Part shown: positions 51,836 to 60,300 of the stretch, in pieces
How positions within the stretch are numbered: position 1 is the first letter of the stretch
How the letters are laid out: every line of letters starts with the position of its first letter
Assembly: GCF_009829925.1 (NCBI RefSeq)
Contig: NZ_SNVJ01000001.1
Span: forward strand, 124,001 to 188,000
Reading direction: 5' to 3'
Length of the DNA stretch: 64,000 bases
Source of the DNA: Teichococcus coralli
GTDB taxonomy: Bacteria > Pseudomonadota > Alphaproteobacteria > Acetobacterales > Acetobacteraceae
Notes under the pieces: generated by a model
Told to the model about the DNA's origin: nothing
The model's database searches: none
What the model saw: the letters and a program-made list of their open reading frames with translations, nothing else
Translations under genes and position numbers: made by a program

Positions 51836-52444
51836 ATGCCGCCAGGACGGTGGCTGGGGCTTACCATTGGCGCCTTCCTGCTGGGAGCGCCGCTGCTGTT
51901 GAGCAGCCCTGCCTCGGCCGGGCCGCGTTCCGCATGTCTCGACGCCGCCCGCGCGGCCGAGGCGAGGTATGACCTGCCTGACGGGCTGCTGGTGGCGATC
52001 GCCCTGGCCGAGTCCGGGCTGCACGCGCACGCGCTGAACATCGACGGCCGTGCCTACTATCCCGATTCCCGCGCCGAGGCGCGACGGCTGCTGGCCGGCG
52101 CCTCGGCACGCCAATCGGTGATGGCCGGCTGCGTGCAGGTGAACGCGCAGGTGCATGCCGCGAACGGCAGCGACTGGCCGCTGGACCCGCAGAAGGCGGC
52201 GACTTGGGCGGCCCGCTACCTGCGCCAGCAATACGAGGCCAGCGGCAACTGGCCGGATGCCCTGCGTCGCTGGAACGGCGCCGGGCCGGCCGACAACCGG
52301 CTGGTCTGCCGCGTCGAGGCCAAGCTGCAGGTGGTGGCGCCGGGCAGCACGGTGCTGGGCGAGCCGTCCTGCGGCGGCACCCCGATGGCCCGCGCCCGGC
52401 GCGACGGGCGTGCCCTCCTGGAACTGGCGGAAGCGCCGGACTGA
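51836..52444 (+). CDS. Exported lytic-transglycosylase-like (SLT domain) protein
   Basis: A 202-residue exported protein. The signal reads WLGLTIGAFLLGAPLLLSSP, then ASA. The SLT-like domain has a Glu in LLVAIALAESGLHAHALNID (the expected catalytic Glu), VMAGCVQVNAQVH in place of the usual GLMQ strand, and AARYLRQQYEASGNWPDALR with RWNGAGP near the end. This layout fits type 1 lytic transglycosylases that cut peptidoglycan glycan strands. The start is uncertain, as 51836 has no good ribosome binding site and an in-frame ATG at 51710 is possible. A terminator follows. Confidence 0.78.
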   Translation: MPPGRWLGLTIGAFLLGAPLLLSSPASAGPRSACLDAARAAEARYDLPDGLLVAIALAESGLHAHALNIDGRAYYPDSRAEARRLLAGASARQSVMAGCVQVNAQVHAANGSDWPLDPQKAATWAARYLRQQYEASGNWPDALRRWNGAGPADNRLVCRVEAKLQVVAPGSTVLGEPSCGGTPMARARRDGRALLELAEAPD

Positions 52445-52494
52445 GGGCGGAGGCCCCTCGCCGCCCTCGGGCGGCAGGAGCGTGGACGGAAAGA

Positions 52495-52526
52495 AGCCCG
52501 GAGGAAGCACGTCCTCCGGGCTTTTT
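52495..52526 (+). terminator. Rho-independent terminator after the SLT gene
   Basis: AGCCCGGAGGA (52495-52505) pairs with TCCTCCGGGCT (52512-52522) around AGCACG, followed by TTTTT. A textbook intrinsic terminator, 51 bases after the stop. The convergent permease gene ends at 52552. Confidence 0.9.
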
Positions 52527-52551
52527 CGTGATCGCAGGACGCGCGGCGGCC

Positions 52552-53841
52552 TCAGCTTTCGAGGTAGAACCGCAGCGCCGAGGCGACGGCGATCAGCCAG
52601 ACCGCGCCACCCACGTCGCGGCCGCGCCCGGCCACCAGCTTCACCAGCACGAAGGCGATGAAGCCCACCCCGATGCCGGTGGCGATGGAGAAGGTGAAGG
52701 GCGTGGCCAGTGCCGTGATGATGGCGGGCAGGTACTCGGTCACGTCATCCCATTCGATGTCCCGCAGGCCCTGCGCCATCAGGCAGGCCACCAGCACCAG
52801 CGCCGGAGCGGTGGCGAAGGCGGGGATCGAGGTCGCCAGCGGCGCGAGGAAAAGCGTCAGCAGGAACAGCACGGCGACAGTCAGCGCCGTCAGCCCGGTG
52901 CGGCCGCCGGCCTGCACGCCAGCGGCGCTTTCGATGTAGGAGACGGTGGTGGAGGTGCCGAGCGCGGCGCCGATCATCGCCCCGCCCGAATCCGCCATCA
53001 GGGCGCGGCCGAGATTTGGCACGGAACCGTCCTTCCGCATCAGCCCGGCGCGGTGCGTGGTGGCGATCAGCGTGCCGGCATTGTCCAGCAGGTCCACGAT
53101 GAAGAAGGTGAAGACGATGCCGACAAGGCCGATGCCGAGGGCGCCGGCCAGGTCCATCTGCAGGAAGGTCGGCGCCAGCGAGGGCGGCAGGGAGAAGATG
53201 CCCTGGAACTCGGTCAGTCCCAGCGGAATGCCCAGCAGCGCGGTGACGAGGATGCCGACGACGATGCCGCCGGTGATGCCCCGCGCGACGAGCCCCGCGA
53301 TCAGCACGAAGCCGAAGCAGGAGAGCAGCGTGGCCGGGTTGTGCAGCGAGCCCATGGCCACCAGCGTCGCCGGGTTGTCCACCACCAGCCCCATGCCGCG
53401 CAGGCCGATCAGGCCGAGGAAGAAGCCGATGCCGGCGGCGATGCCGAGCTTCAGGGAAAGCGGGATGGAGTTGATGAGCCACTCGCGGAAGCCGGTGATC
53501 GAGACGGCGAAGAAGATCATGCCTGAGATGAAGACCGCGCCGAGCGCCGCCTGCCAGGGAACGCCCATGCCGCCGACCACCGCGAAGGCGAAGTAGGCGT
53601 TCAGCCCCATGCCCGGCGCCAGGGCGATCGGGTAGTTGGCCAGCAGCCCCATCAGCGTCGAGCCGATCGCCGCGGCCAGGCAGGTGGCGACGAAGGCGGC
53701 GCCATGGTCAATGCCCGCCGCCGCCATCATCCCGGGGTTGACGACGACGATGTAGGCCATGGTGAGAAAGGTGGCGAGACCGGCCAGGACTTCCTGGCGC
53801 GGCGTGGTCCCGCGCTGGGCGAGGCCAAAGAAACGATCCAA
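52552..53841 (-). CDS. AzgA/PbuG-type purine permease (NCS2 family)
   Basis: A 429-residue proton symporter with about 14 membrane segments, of the AzgA-like NCS2 branch for adenine, guanine and hypoxanthine. The opening RQEVLAGLATFLTMAYIVVV and NPGMMAAAGIDHGAAFVATC are diagnostic, with ALAPGMGLNAYFAFAVV, FFIVDLLDNAGTLIATTHR and LGTSTTVSYIESAAGVQAGG. All are well conserved. No purine riboswitch-like structure or purine catabolic gene is obvious around it. Confidence 0.92.
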   Translation of the reverse strand: MDRFFGLAQRGTTPRQEVLAGLATFLTMAYIVVVNPGMMAAAGIDHGAAFVATCLAAAIGSTLMGLLANYPIALAPGMGLNAYFAFAVVGGMGVPWQAALGAVFISGMIFFAVSITGFREWLINSIPLSLKLGIAAGIGFFLGLIGLRGMGLVVDNPATLVAMGSLHNPATLLSCFGFVLIAGLVARGITGGIVVGILVTALLGIPLGLTEFQGIFSLPPSLAPTFLQMDLAGALGIGLVGIVFTFFIVDLLDNAGTLIATTHRAGLMRKDGSVPNLGRALMADSGGAMIGAALGTSTTVSYIESAAGVQAGGRTGLTALTVAVLFLLTLFLAPLATSIPAFATAPALVLVACLMAQGLRDIEWDDVTEYLPAIITALATPFTFSIATGIGVGFIAFVLVKLVAGRGRDVGGAVWLIAVASALRFYLES

Positions 53842-54064
53842 AGCGGCTGCTCCCGCGATTCCTGTGATGCAGCAAGATTACCGGCGGCGGGAACCCTTTA
53901 ACAGCGGGCACGCCTTGGCCGCACCCTCCCCCACGCGGCAGACTCGGTCTATGAAGCGGAAAAGCCGCGCAAGCGGCACCGCCAGAACAGCAGGGATGCC
54001 CCACGACCCGGCCGCGACACTCCGGCACAATGCCCGGCGCGCGCCCCAACAGGAGACAGGAACC

Positions 54065-54910
54065 ATGGTGTCACGCCGCATGATCGGAACCGCCGCCGGC
54101 TTCGCCCTCGCCGCCGCGGCCTCCGCCGCCACAACGCCCGCCGCCGCCCAGGCCGCGGGCGGCGAATCCACCTTCGAGCGCATCCGCCGCACCAAGAAGC
54201 TGCGCACCGCCGCGGTCGCCGGCGCGGCACCCTACTACCACAAGGACCTGGCGAGCGGGAAATGGAGCGGCTTCTACATCGACCTCGTCACCGCCCTGGC
54301 CGAGGAGCTTGAGGCCGAGCTGGAGCTGAGCGAGACCACCTGGGGCAACGCCGTCCTCGACCTGCAGTCCAACAAGATCGACATCTTCTTCGGCCTGAAC
54401 CCGACGCCGAAGCGGGCGCTGGTGATCGACTTCTCCGTGCCCTGCTTCAGCAACGCCTTCAGCTTCATCGCCAAGAAGGGCTTCGAGCCCAAGACCTGGG
54501 ACGAGCTGAACAAGCCGGAGATTCGCATCTCCACCGATGTCGGCTCCTCGCAGGACCAGGTGGCGACGCGCCTGCTGCCGAAGGCGCAGATCAGCCGCTT
54601 CAAATCGGTGGACGAGGCGACCATGGCCGTGCAGGCCGGGCGTGTGGACGCGCAGTGCCTGGTGATGATGCTGGCGCTGACCGCGGTGAAGAAGAACCCG
54701 AATGTCGGCCATGTCGTGGTGCCGCAGCCGGTCTTCGCCACCACCTCCAACGCCGGGTTCCGCCGCGAGCAGGACAAGACCTGGCGCGACTTCGTCAACA
54801 CCTGGATCGAGTTCAACAAGGGGCTGGGCTTCGTCCGCTCCGTGATCCTGAAGAACATGGAGCTGGTCGGCATCTCCGAGTCCGATTTCCCGCCGGGCAT
54901 CACGCTTTAA
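54065..54910 (+). CDS. Polar amino-acid ABC substrate-binding protein
   Basis: A 281-residue family 3 solute-binding protein. The signal peptide spans residues 1-29 (MIGTAAGFALAAAASAATTP). The mature protein starts near FERIRRTKKLRTAAVAGAAP and has the standard SGKWSGFYIDLVTALAEEL and KRALVIDFSVPCF. AGGAG about 9 bases before ATG 54065 sets the start. It leads an operon with a permease, an ATPase and an enolase-superfamily enzyme. Four hairpins separate it from the permease, consistent with higher expression of the binding protein. Confidence 0.92.
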   Translation: MVSRRMIGTAAGFALAAAASAATTPAAAQAAGGESTFERIRRTKKLRTAAVAGAAPYYHKDLASGKWSGFYIDLVTALAEELEAELELSETTWGNAVLDLQSNKIDIFFGLNPTPKRALVIDFSVPCFSNAFSFIAKKGFEPKTWDELNKPEIRISTDVGSSQDQVATRLLPKAQISRFKSVDEATMAVQAGRVDAQCLVMMLALTAVKKNPNVGHVVVPQPVFATTSNAGFRREQDKTWRDFVNTWIEFNKGLGFVRSVILKNMELVGISESDFPPGITL

Positions 54911-54920
54911 GCCGAGGCCA

Positions 54921-55022
54921 GAAGGGGCGCGGCCCCTTCCGGACTTCCCCGCCGGGGAGGCTGGGCCTCCCCGGACCCCTGCATTCCCTGGCAGGGTTCC
55001 GGAGCCGCGTTCGCCGCTCCGG
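54921..55022 (+). other. Four consecutive hairpins between binding protein and permease genes
   Basis: Stems: GAAGGGGC (54921-54928) with GCCCCTTC (54932-54939); a 10-bp stem CCGGGGAGGC (54952-54961) with GCCTCCCCGG (54965-54974); CCCTGC (54977-54982) with GCAGGG (54991-54996); CCGGAGC (54999-55005) with GCTCCGG (55016-55022). Such clusters protect the upstream mRNA and limit read-through. Confidence 0.7.
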
Positions 55023-55061
55023 TGCCGCAAGCTGCCGGCAGTTCGACGGACGCCCATCCCG

Positions 55062-55724
55062 ATGTACCAATGGGACTTCTCGATCCTCTGGAGCTATCGC
55101 TGGCTCTTCTGGAACGGCCTTCTCGTCACTCTCGGCTTCACCGTCGCCATCGTGGTACTCGGGCTGATCGTCGGGCTGGCCGCGGGCCTGCTGCGCCTCG
55201 CGCGCTTCGCGCCCATCCGCTGGGTGGCGCAGGCCTATGTGGAGGTGTTCCGCTGCACGCCGATCCTGGTGCAGCTCGTCTGGTTCTACTACGCCCTGCC
55301 CATCCTCGCCGGCATCGAGATGACGGCGACCACCGCGGCGGTGCTCGCCCTCTCCCTCTACGGCGGCGCCTTCTACGCCGAGATCGTGCGCGGCGGCATC
55401 GCCTCCATCGAGGCGGGACAGAGCGAGGCGGCCCTCGCCCTCGGCATGACGCCGGGGCAGGCCATGCGCCGCATCGTGCTGCCGCAGGCGCTCAAGCGCA
55501 TGGTGCCGCCGCTGATGAACCAGTCCATCATCCAGCTCAAGAACACCTCGCTGGTCTCGGTGCTGGCGGTGCCCGACCTGCTCTACCAGGGCCAGGCCGC
55601 CGCTCATGACAGCTACCGGCCGCTGGAGATCTACACGCTGGTGGCCGTCCTGTATTTCGCCGTGCTGTTCCCGCTGACGCTGCTGGTCGGCCGCCTGGAG
55701 CGCCGTCTGGCGCGGGCCGACTGA
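55062..55724 (+). CDS. Amino-acid ABC transporter permease
   Basis: A 220-residue inner-membrane permease of the His/Glu/Gln family. The opening DFSILWSYRWLFWNGLLVTL and the conserved EAA loop (EAGQSEAALALGMTPGQAMRR, shortened here as GQSEAALALGMTPG) are present, followed by PQALKRMVPPLMNQSIIQLK. It has about five hydrophobic segments. It works with the binding protein upstream and the ATPase 15 bases downstream. Confidence 0.93.
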   Translation: MYQWDFSILWSYRWLFWNGLLVTLGFTVAIVVLGLIVGLAAGLLRLARFAPIRWVAQAYVEVFRCTPILVQLVWFYYALPILAGIEMTATTAAVLALSLYGGAFYAEIVRGGIASIEAGQSEAALALGMTPGQAMRRIVLPQALKRMVPPLMNQSIIQLKNTSLVSVLAVPDLLYQGQAAAHDSYRPLEIYTLVAVLYFAVLFPLTLLVGRLERRLARAD

Positions 55725-55739
55725 GAAGGAGCCGCCCCG

Positions 55740-56513
55740 ATGAGCACCGCTCCGATGATTGAGGTTTCGGCGCTGAAGAAGGTCTTCGGCGACCACACCG
55801 TGCTGCGCAGCGTGGACCTGAAGGTGGCGCCCGGCGAAGTGGTCGCGCTGATCGGCCCTTCCGGCTCCGGCAAGTCCACCCTGCTGCGCTGCCTGAACCT
55901 GCTGGTGGTGCCGGATGGCGGCGCCGTGCGGGTCGGCGGGCGGAGCTTCCGCTTCGGCGCCAGCGCCAGCCTGCCCGGCGCCGGCGAGCTGGCGAAGTTC
56001 CGCGCCGCCACCGGCATGGTGTTCCAGCAGTTCAACCTGTTTCCGCACATGTCGGCGCTGGCCAACGTCATGGAAGGCCCGGTGACCGTGCGGCGCATGG
56101 CCAGAGCGCAGGCCGAAACCCTGGCCCGCAGCCTGCTCGCCAAGGTCGGGCTGGCGGACAAGGCGGAGCAATACCCGAGCCGCCTTTCCGGCGGGCAGAA
56201 GCAGCGCGTCGCCATCGCCAGGGCCCTGGCCATGGAGCCGGCGGTGATGCTGTTCGACGAGGCCACCAGCGCGCTCGACCCCGAGCTGGTGGGCGAGGTG
56301 CTTGGCGTCATGCAGTCGCTCGCCGCCGAGGGCATGACCATGGTGATCGTCACGCACGAGATCGCCTTCGCGCGTGACGTGGCCGACCGCGTGGTCTTCC
56401 TGCGCGACGGCGTCATCCACGAGGACGGCCCGGCGCGGCAGGTGATCGACGCGCCGCGCGAGGAGGCGACGCGCGCCTTCCTTTCCCACTTCCACCGCCA
56501 GCGCGAGAGCTGA
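55740..56513 (+). CDS. Amino-acid ABC transporter ATP-binding protein
   Basis: A 257-residue ATPase of the GlnQ/HisP type. Walker A is [15 protein letters not shown], the Q-loop is [15 protein letters not shown], the signature is [20 protein letters not shown], Walker B is [15 protein letters not shown] and the H-loop is [14 protein letters not shown]. The [18 protein letters not shown] insertion after Walker A is slightly longer than usual. It precedes the enolase-superfamily gene by 1 base. Confidence 0.94.
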   Translation: MSTAPMIEVSALKKVFGDHTVLRSVDLKVAPGEVVALIGPSGSGKSTLLRCLNLLVVPDGGAVRVGGRSFRFGASASLPGAGELAKFRAATGMVFQQFNLFPHMSALANVMEGPVTVRRMARAQAETLARSLLAKVGLADKAEQYPSRLSGGQKQRVAIARALAMEPAVMLFDEATSALDPELVGEVLGVMQSLAAEGMTMVIVTHEIAFARDVADRVVFLRDGVIHEDGPARQVIDAPREEATRAFLSHFHRQRES

Positions 56514-56514
56514 G

Positions 56515-57645
56515 ATGAGCCAGGCACCGATCATCGACCGCATGCGGGTCTTCCTGGTGGAAAGCCCGATCAGGATGGCCCGCGCGCAGGGTGTCGGCGC
56601 GGTGAAGGGCAGCGTCCGCCGCGTGCTGCTGGAGCTGACCACGCGGGACGGCATCATCGGCTGGGGCGAGGCGGCGCCGTGGGAGGTCTTCACCGGCACG
56701 CCGGAGGGCGCCTTCGCGGCGCTCGACCGCTACCTGCGGCCGCTGATCCTCGGCGCCGACGCGCGGCGGCTGCGGAGCCTGACGGCGGCGATGGACCGCA
56801 CCCTGGTCAGCCATCCCGAGAGCAAGGTGGCGGTGGAGATGGCGCTGCTCGACATCCTCGGAAAATCCACCGGACTGAGCGTGGCGGACCTGCTCGGCGG
56901 CCGCGTGCGCGACACCATCCCCCTCTCCTTCTCCATCGCCGATCCGGATTTCGCCGCTGACCTGGAGCGCATGCACGCGATGGTTGCCGCCGGGCAGCGG
57001 CTGTTCAAGGTCAAGACCGGCGTGAAGCCGCATGCGGAGGACATGGCGCATCTGGAGGCCATTCGCGGCGCCTTCGGCGACACGGTGGATCTGCGGCTGG
57101 ACTACAACCAGGCGCTGGAGCCCTTCGGCGCCATGACCATCCTGCGCGACGTGGACCGCTTCCGCCCCACCTTCATCGAGCAGCCGGTGCCGCGCCGCCA
57201 CCTGGACGCCATGGCCGGCTTCGCCCATGCGCTCGACACGCCGATCCTGGCCGACGAAAGCTGCTTCGACGCCACCGACCTGCTGGAGGTGGTGCGGCGG
57301 CAGGCGGCGGACGCCATCTCGGTGAAGCTGATGAAGTGCGGCGGGCTGCTGAAGGCGCAGGCGATGATGGCCATCGCCGACACCGCCGGCCTGCCGGGCT
57401 ATGGCGGCACGCTGTGGGAAGGGGGCATCGCGCTCGCAGCCGGCACGCAGCTCATCGCCGCGACGCCCGGCATCTCGCTCGGCTGCGAGTTCTACATGCC
57501 GCACCACGTGCTGACCGAGGACGTGCTGGAGGAGCGCATTCCGAACAGGAACGGCGCGGTGGTGGTGCCGGACGCGCCGGGCCTCGGCATCCGCGTCACC
57601 GAGGCCTCGCTGCGGGCGGGCGCCAAGCACGTCGCGGAGGCCTGA
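56515..57645 (+). CDS. Mandelate racemase/muconate lactonizing enzyme family protein
   Basis: A 376-residue enolase-superfamily enzyme. The catalytic KxK (Lys165 and Lys167, in LFKVKTGVK), three metal ligands (Asp196 in RLDYNQ, Glu222 in FIEQP, Asp247 in LADESC) and the opposite base Lys271 (SVKLMKCGG) are all present. This is the muconate-lactonizing subgroup, with two Lys bases capable of epimerisation. The reaction cannot be assigned; amino-acid or dipeptide epimerisation or cycloisomerisation are options. It is translationally adjacent to an amino-acid ABC importer, which suggests it acts on the imported compound. Confidence 0.88.
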   Translation: MSQAPIIDRMRVFLVESPIRMARAQGVGAVKGSVRRVLLELTTRDGIIGWGEAAPWEVFTGTPEGAFAALDRYLRPLILGADARRLRSLTAAMDRTLVSHPESKVAVEMALLDILGKSTGLSVADLLGGRVRDTIPLSFSIADPDFAADLERMHAMVAAGQRLFKVKTGVKPHAEDMAHLEAIRGAFGDTVDLRLDYNQALEPFGAMTILRDVDRFRPTFIEQPVPRRHLDAMAGFAHALDTPILADESCFDATDLLEVVRRQAADAISVKLMKCGGLLKAQAMMAIADTAGLPGYGGTLWEGGIALAAGTQLIAATPGISLGCEFYMPHHVLTEDVLEERIPNRNGAVVVPDAPGLGIRVTEASLRAGAKHVAEA

Positions 57646-57787
57646 GCCCTCCCGTTCCGCCGCCGCCCCATGGCCCCGGCTGCGCGGAACTTATCTGGCC
57701 GGGCCCGGTGTCTTTCGCGGCCCGCCGGCGTTGCACCGGAACGGCCGGGCGCGAGCGCCGGCCATCACGTCAGGGGAGATGCCCGCA

Positions 57788-58189
57788 ATGTCCGAAACCA
57801 TCCCGCACAATGCGCTGATCGTCGTTGCCGATGGCGCGAAGGCTGTTCTGCTGCGCAACACCGGGCGGAACGGCGAGATCGCGCTGCGCGAGGAGAGCCA
57901 CCTGTCGCCAAGGAACCTGGCCGAGGAAGGTCCCTCCGGTTCGCGCCCCGAGGACCAGACGCCCCGCCAGACCGACGAGGCCACCTTCGCGAAGCAACTC
58001 GCGCAGCACCTCTTCACGATGCACGAGCGGCAGGCCTTCGAGGCTCTGGTGCTGGCGGCCGATCCGCAGACCCTGGGCCAGATGCGGTCGGTGATGCACA
58101 AGACCGTGGAGGCGAGCATCATCCGGACGCTTCCGAAGGACCTGACGAACCACTCCACGCAGGAGCTGGAGAAGGTGCTGGCGAAGTAG
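57788..58189 (+). CDS. Host attachment protein family
   Basis: A 133-residue protein of the Host_attach family (PF10116), named after a plant-attachment phenotype with no known mechanism. It opens with IPHNALIVVADGAKAVLLRN, an RNase H/eRF1-like first strand, has REESHLSPRNLAEEGPSGSR, and ends with VMHKTVEASIIRTLPKDLTN. ATG 57788 is preferred since AGGGGAG is 9 bases upstream and an in-frame ATG at 57779 abuts it. It follows the ABC/enolase operon by 142 bases and may be separately transcribed. Confidence 0.85.
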   Translation: MSETIPHNALIVVADGAKAVLLRNTGRNGEIALREESHLSPRNLAEEGPSGSRPEDQTPRQTDEATFAKQLAQHLFTMHERQAFEALVLAADPQTLGQMRSVMHKTVEASIIRTLPKDLTNHSTQELEKVLAK

Positions 58190-58273
58190 CGGGCACCGAT
58201 ACGGGCGGACCAAGCCGACGGAGCCGGGGGCGCCGTCCTGAACGGCGTCGCCCGCCCGGTGGAAGCCTGAGCG

Positions 58274-59182
58274 CTAGCGAAGGAAGCGGGCGATCAGCGC
58301 CACCGTCGCCTCCGGCTGCTCCTCCATCAGCCAGTGGCCGGAGGCGGGGACGATGGCGCCCTGAACGTTGGACGCTGCCGCCCGCGCCACGGTTTCCATC
58401 GTTGGCCCGAAGGAAGCCTCGCCGCCGATCGCCAGGACCGGCATGGCAAGCGGCCCCCTGGCCAGGAATTCCTGGTTGTCCGCCGCGTCCTGGTCGAAGG
58501 CGTGGAACTGCGCGAAGCCGGCCCGCATGGCGCCAGGCTGGGCATAGAGGAGGGCATAGTGCTCGCGCGAGGCCTCGGGGAAGCGGCGCGGGTCGGCCGA
58601 GAACTCGTTCCAGAAGCGGTCGAGATAGATGCGCTCGCGCCCCGCGACCAGCCGCTCCATGTCCGGGCCGCCGAAGCGGAAGTGCCAGAGGAGCGGGCTT
58701 TTCAGGATCTCCTCCCATGGGCCGATCCCTGGCAGCGGCGCATCCATCAGGACCAGGCGGGTGATCCGCTCCGGGTATTGGGCGGCGAGCGCATAGGCGA
58801 CCATGTTGCCGATGTCATGGGCGACCACATCGGCCTTCCCGATCCGCAGCGCGTCCAGCAGCCGCGCCATGTCCTGCCCCTGGGTCTTCTTGTCGTAGCC
58901 CTCCTCCGGGCGGGAGGAGAGGCCCATGCCCCGAAGGTCGGGCGCCACCACGGTGTGGTCGCGGGCGAGTTCTGCCGCCAGCGGCGCCCACATGTCGCCC
59001 GTCTCGCCATAGCCGTGCAGTAGCAGCACCGCCGGCCCCTGCCCGCCGACCCTCGCATGCAGGGTCACATTCTCCACCTGGATCTCCTCGGTGCGGAAGG
59101 TGGCGGGAAAGCTCGGCGCCTGCGCCATCACGGGCATCGCCATGGCCAGGGCCGCCAGGGCCCCCGGGAGGAAGGGCTTCAT
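58274..59182 (-). CDS. Exported alpha/beta hydrolase, epoxide-hydrolase-like
   Basis: A 302-residue hydrolase with a signal peptide (PGALAALAMAMPVMAQ). The fold motifs are VLLLHGYGETGDMWAPLAAE (oxyanion loop), the nucleophile elbow VVAHDIGNMVAYALA and the catalytic His in ASGHWLMEEQPEATV. The nucleophile is an Asp, as in epoxide hydrolases and haloacid/fluoroacetate dehalogenases, rather than the usual Ser. Substrate unknown. GGAG precedes ATG 59182. It diverges from a LysR gene that likely controls it. Confidence 0.9.
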   Translation of the reverse strand: MKPFLPGALAALAMAMPVMAQAPSFPATFRTEEIQVENVTLHARVGGQGPAVLLLHGYGETGDMWAPLAAELARDHTVVAPDLRGMGLSSRPEEGYDKKTQGQDMARLLDALRIGKADVVAHDIGNMVAYALAAQYPERITRLVLMDAPLPGIGPWEEILKSPLLWHFRFGGPDMERLVAGRERIYLDRFWNEFSADPRRFPEASREHYALLYAQPGAMRAGFAQFHAFDQDAADNQEFLARGPLAMPVLAIGGEASFGPTMETVARAAASNVQGAIVPASGHWLMEEQPEATVALIARFLR

Positions 59183-59307
59183 GAATGCGTCTCCTTGCGG
59201 GAGGAGGCGCCGCCGGGCTCCCTCGCCCTCCCCAGGGAAGAGTGGCATTCGTTCCCGGATGGCATCAGACTGCCAATGCCGGAACCGGAAGCCGGGTTTG
59301 CCGAACG

Positions 59308-60300
59308 ATGATGAAGCTCGATGGCATCGCCACCTTCGTGGCCGTCAGCCAGGCCGGTTCGATCAGCAAGGCGGCGCGGCGTCTGCGCCTGGCCAAATCG
59401 GTGGTCAGTGAGCGGCTGGCCGAGCTGGAGCATGGCATCGGCACCCCGCTCGTGCACCGCACGACGCGCGGGCTCTCGCTCACCGAGGACGGCGCGGCCT
59501 TCCTCGAACGCGCCATGCGCATCGCGCGGGAGGTCGAGGAGGCCGCCGCCGACATGGCGGAGCGCCGCGGCACATTGTCGGGGCCGCTGCGACTCTCCGT
59601 GCCGGTGACCTTCGGGCGCATGCATCTGGGCCCGGCGCTCTATCCGTTCCTGGCGGCGCACCGGCAGATCGAGCTCACGCTGGACCTGGACGACCGCAGG
59701 ATCGACGCCGCCGCGCACGGCTACGATGCCGTGGTGCGGCACGGGCCGCTGGGCGATACGCGGCTCGTGGCCTGGAAGCTGGCGAACAGCCGGCGCGTGC
59801 TGGTCGCCTCGCCCGGCTATCTCGGCCAATACGGCGCTCCCGCCACGCTCGGCGAACTGGCGACGCACCGTGGCATCTTTTATCTCAACCGCGGCGTGGC
59901 CGACTGGCGGTTCCTGGCGCCGGGCGGCGTGCAGATCGTGCGGGGGCGCAGCGCCCTGCAGGTCAACAACGGCGACATGATGCGGGATGCGGCCGTGGCA
60001 GGGCTGGGCATCGCCCTGCTGCCGACCTTCATTGTCGGCGCCGAGGTCAGGGCCGGCCGGCTGAGCCTGGTCGAGGTCGGCGCCGAGGCGGAGGCGGAGT
60101 TCATCTATATCGCGCATGCCGAAGGGCGGCGCCCCTCGGCCAAGCTCCGCGCGCTGGCCGCCTGCCTGCGCGACGCCTTCGGCGACCCGCCCTATTGGGA
60201 CATCCCCGGCCGGCGGCGGCCCGAGGACGAAAAACGCCCCGGGGGAGACCCCCGAGGCGCTTCCGTATCGCCTGACTCCCCTGGGGATCAGACGGAGTAG
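59308..60300 (+). CDS. LysR family transcriptional regulator with extended C-terminus
   Basis: A 330-residue regulator. The DNA-binding helix is [20 protein letters not shown], with [20 protein letters not shown]. The effector domain begins near [20 protein letters not shown]. Family proteins usually end near [10 protein letters not shown]; here about 30 extra hydrophilic residues ([20 protein letters not shown]) are encoded by the terminator of the convergent glnA gene and overlap its last codons. It diverges from the alpha/beta hydrolase gene. Start ATG 59308 or 59311. Confidence 0.88.
   Translation: MMKLDGIATFVAVSQAGSISKAARRLRLAKSVVSERLAELEHGIGTPLVHRTTRGLSLTEDGAAFLERAMRIAREVEEAAADMAERRGTLSGPLRLSVPVTFGRMHLGPALYPFLAAHRQIELTLDLDDRRIDAAAHGYDAVVRHGPLGDTRLVAWKLANSRRVLVASPGYLGQYGAPATLGELATHRGIFYLNRGVADWRFLAPGGVQIVRGRSALQVNNGDMMRDAAVAGLGIALLPTFIVGAEVRAGRLSLVEVGAEAEAEFIYIAHAEGRRPSAKLRALAACLRDAFGDPPYWDIPGRRRPEDEKRPGGDPRGASVSPDSPGDQTE
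60230..60259 (-). terminator. glnA terminator embedded in the convergent LysR gene
   Basis: On the minus strand, CGCCTCGGGGG, loop TCT, CCCCCGGGGCG (60259-60235) is followed by TTTTT (60234-60230), about 30 bases after the glnA stop. It is an intrinsic terminator located inside the end of the LysR reading frame. Confidence 0.85.

Noticed and set aside
52740..53482. Minus-strand frame inside the purine permease gene in another frame
   Set aside because: Arg/His-rich shadow of the well-conserved permease.
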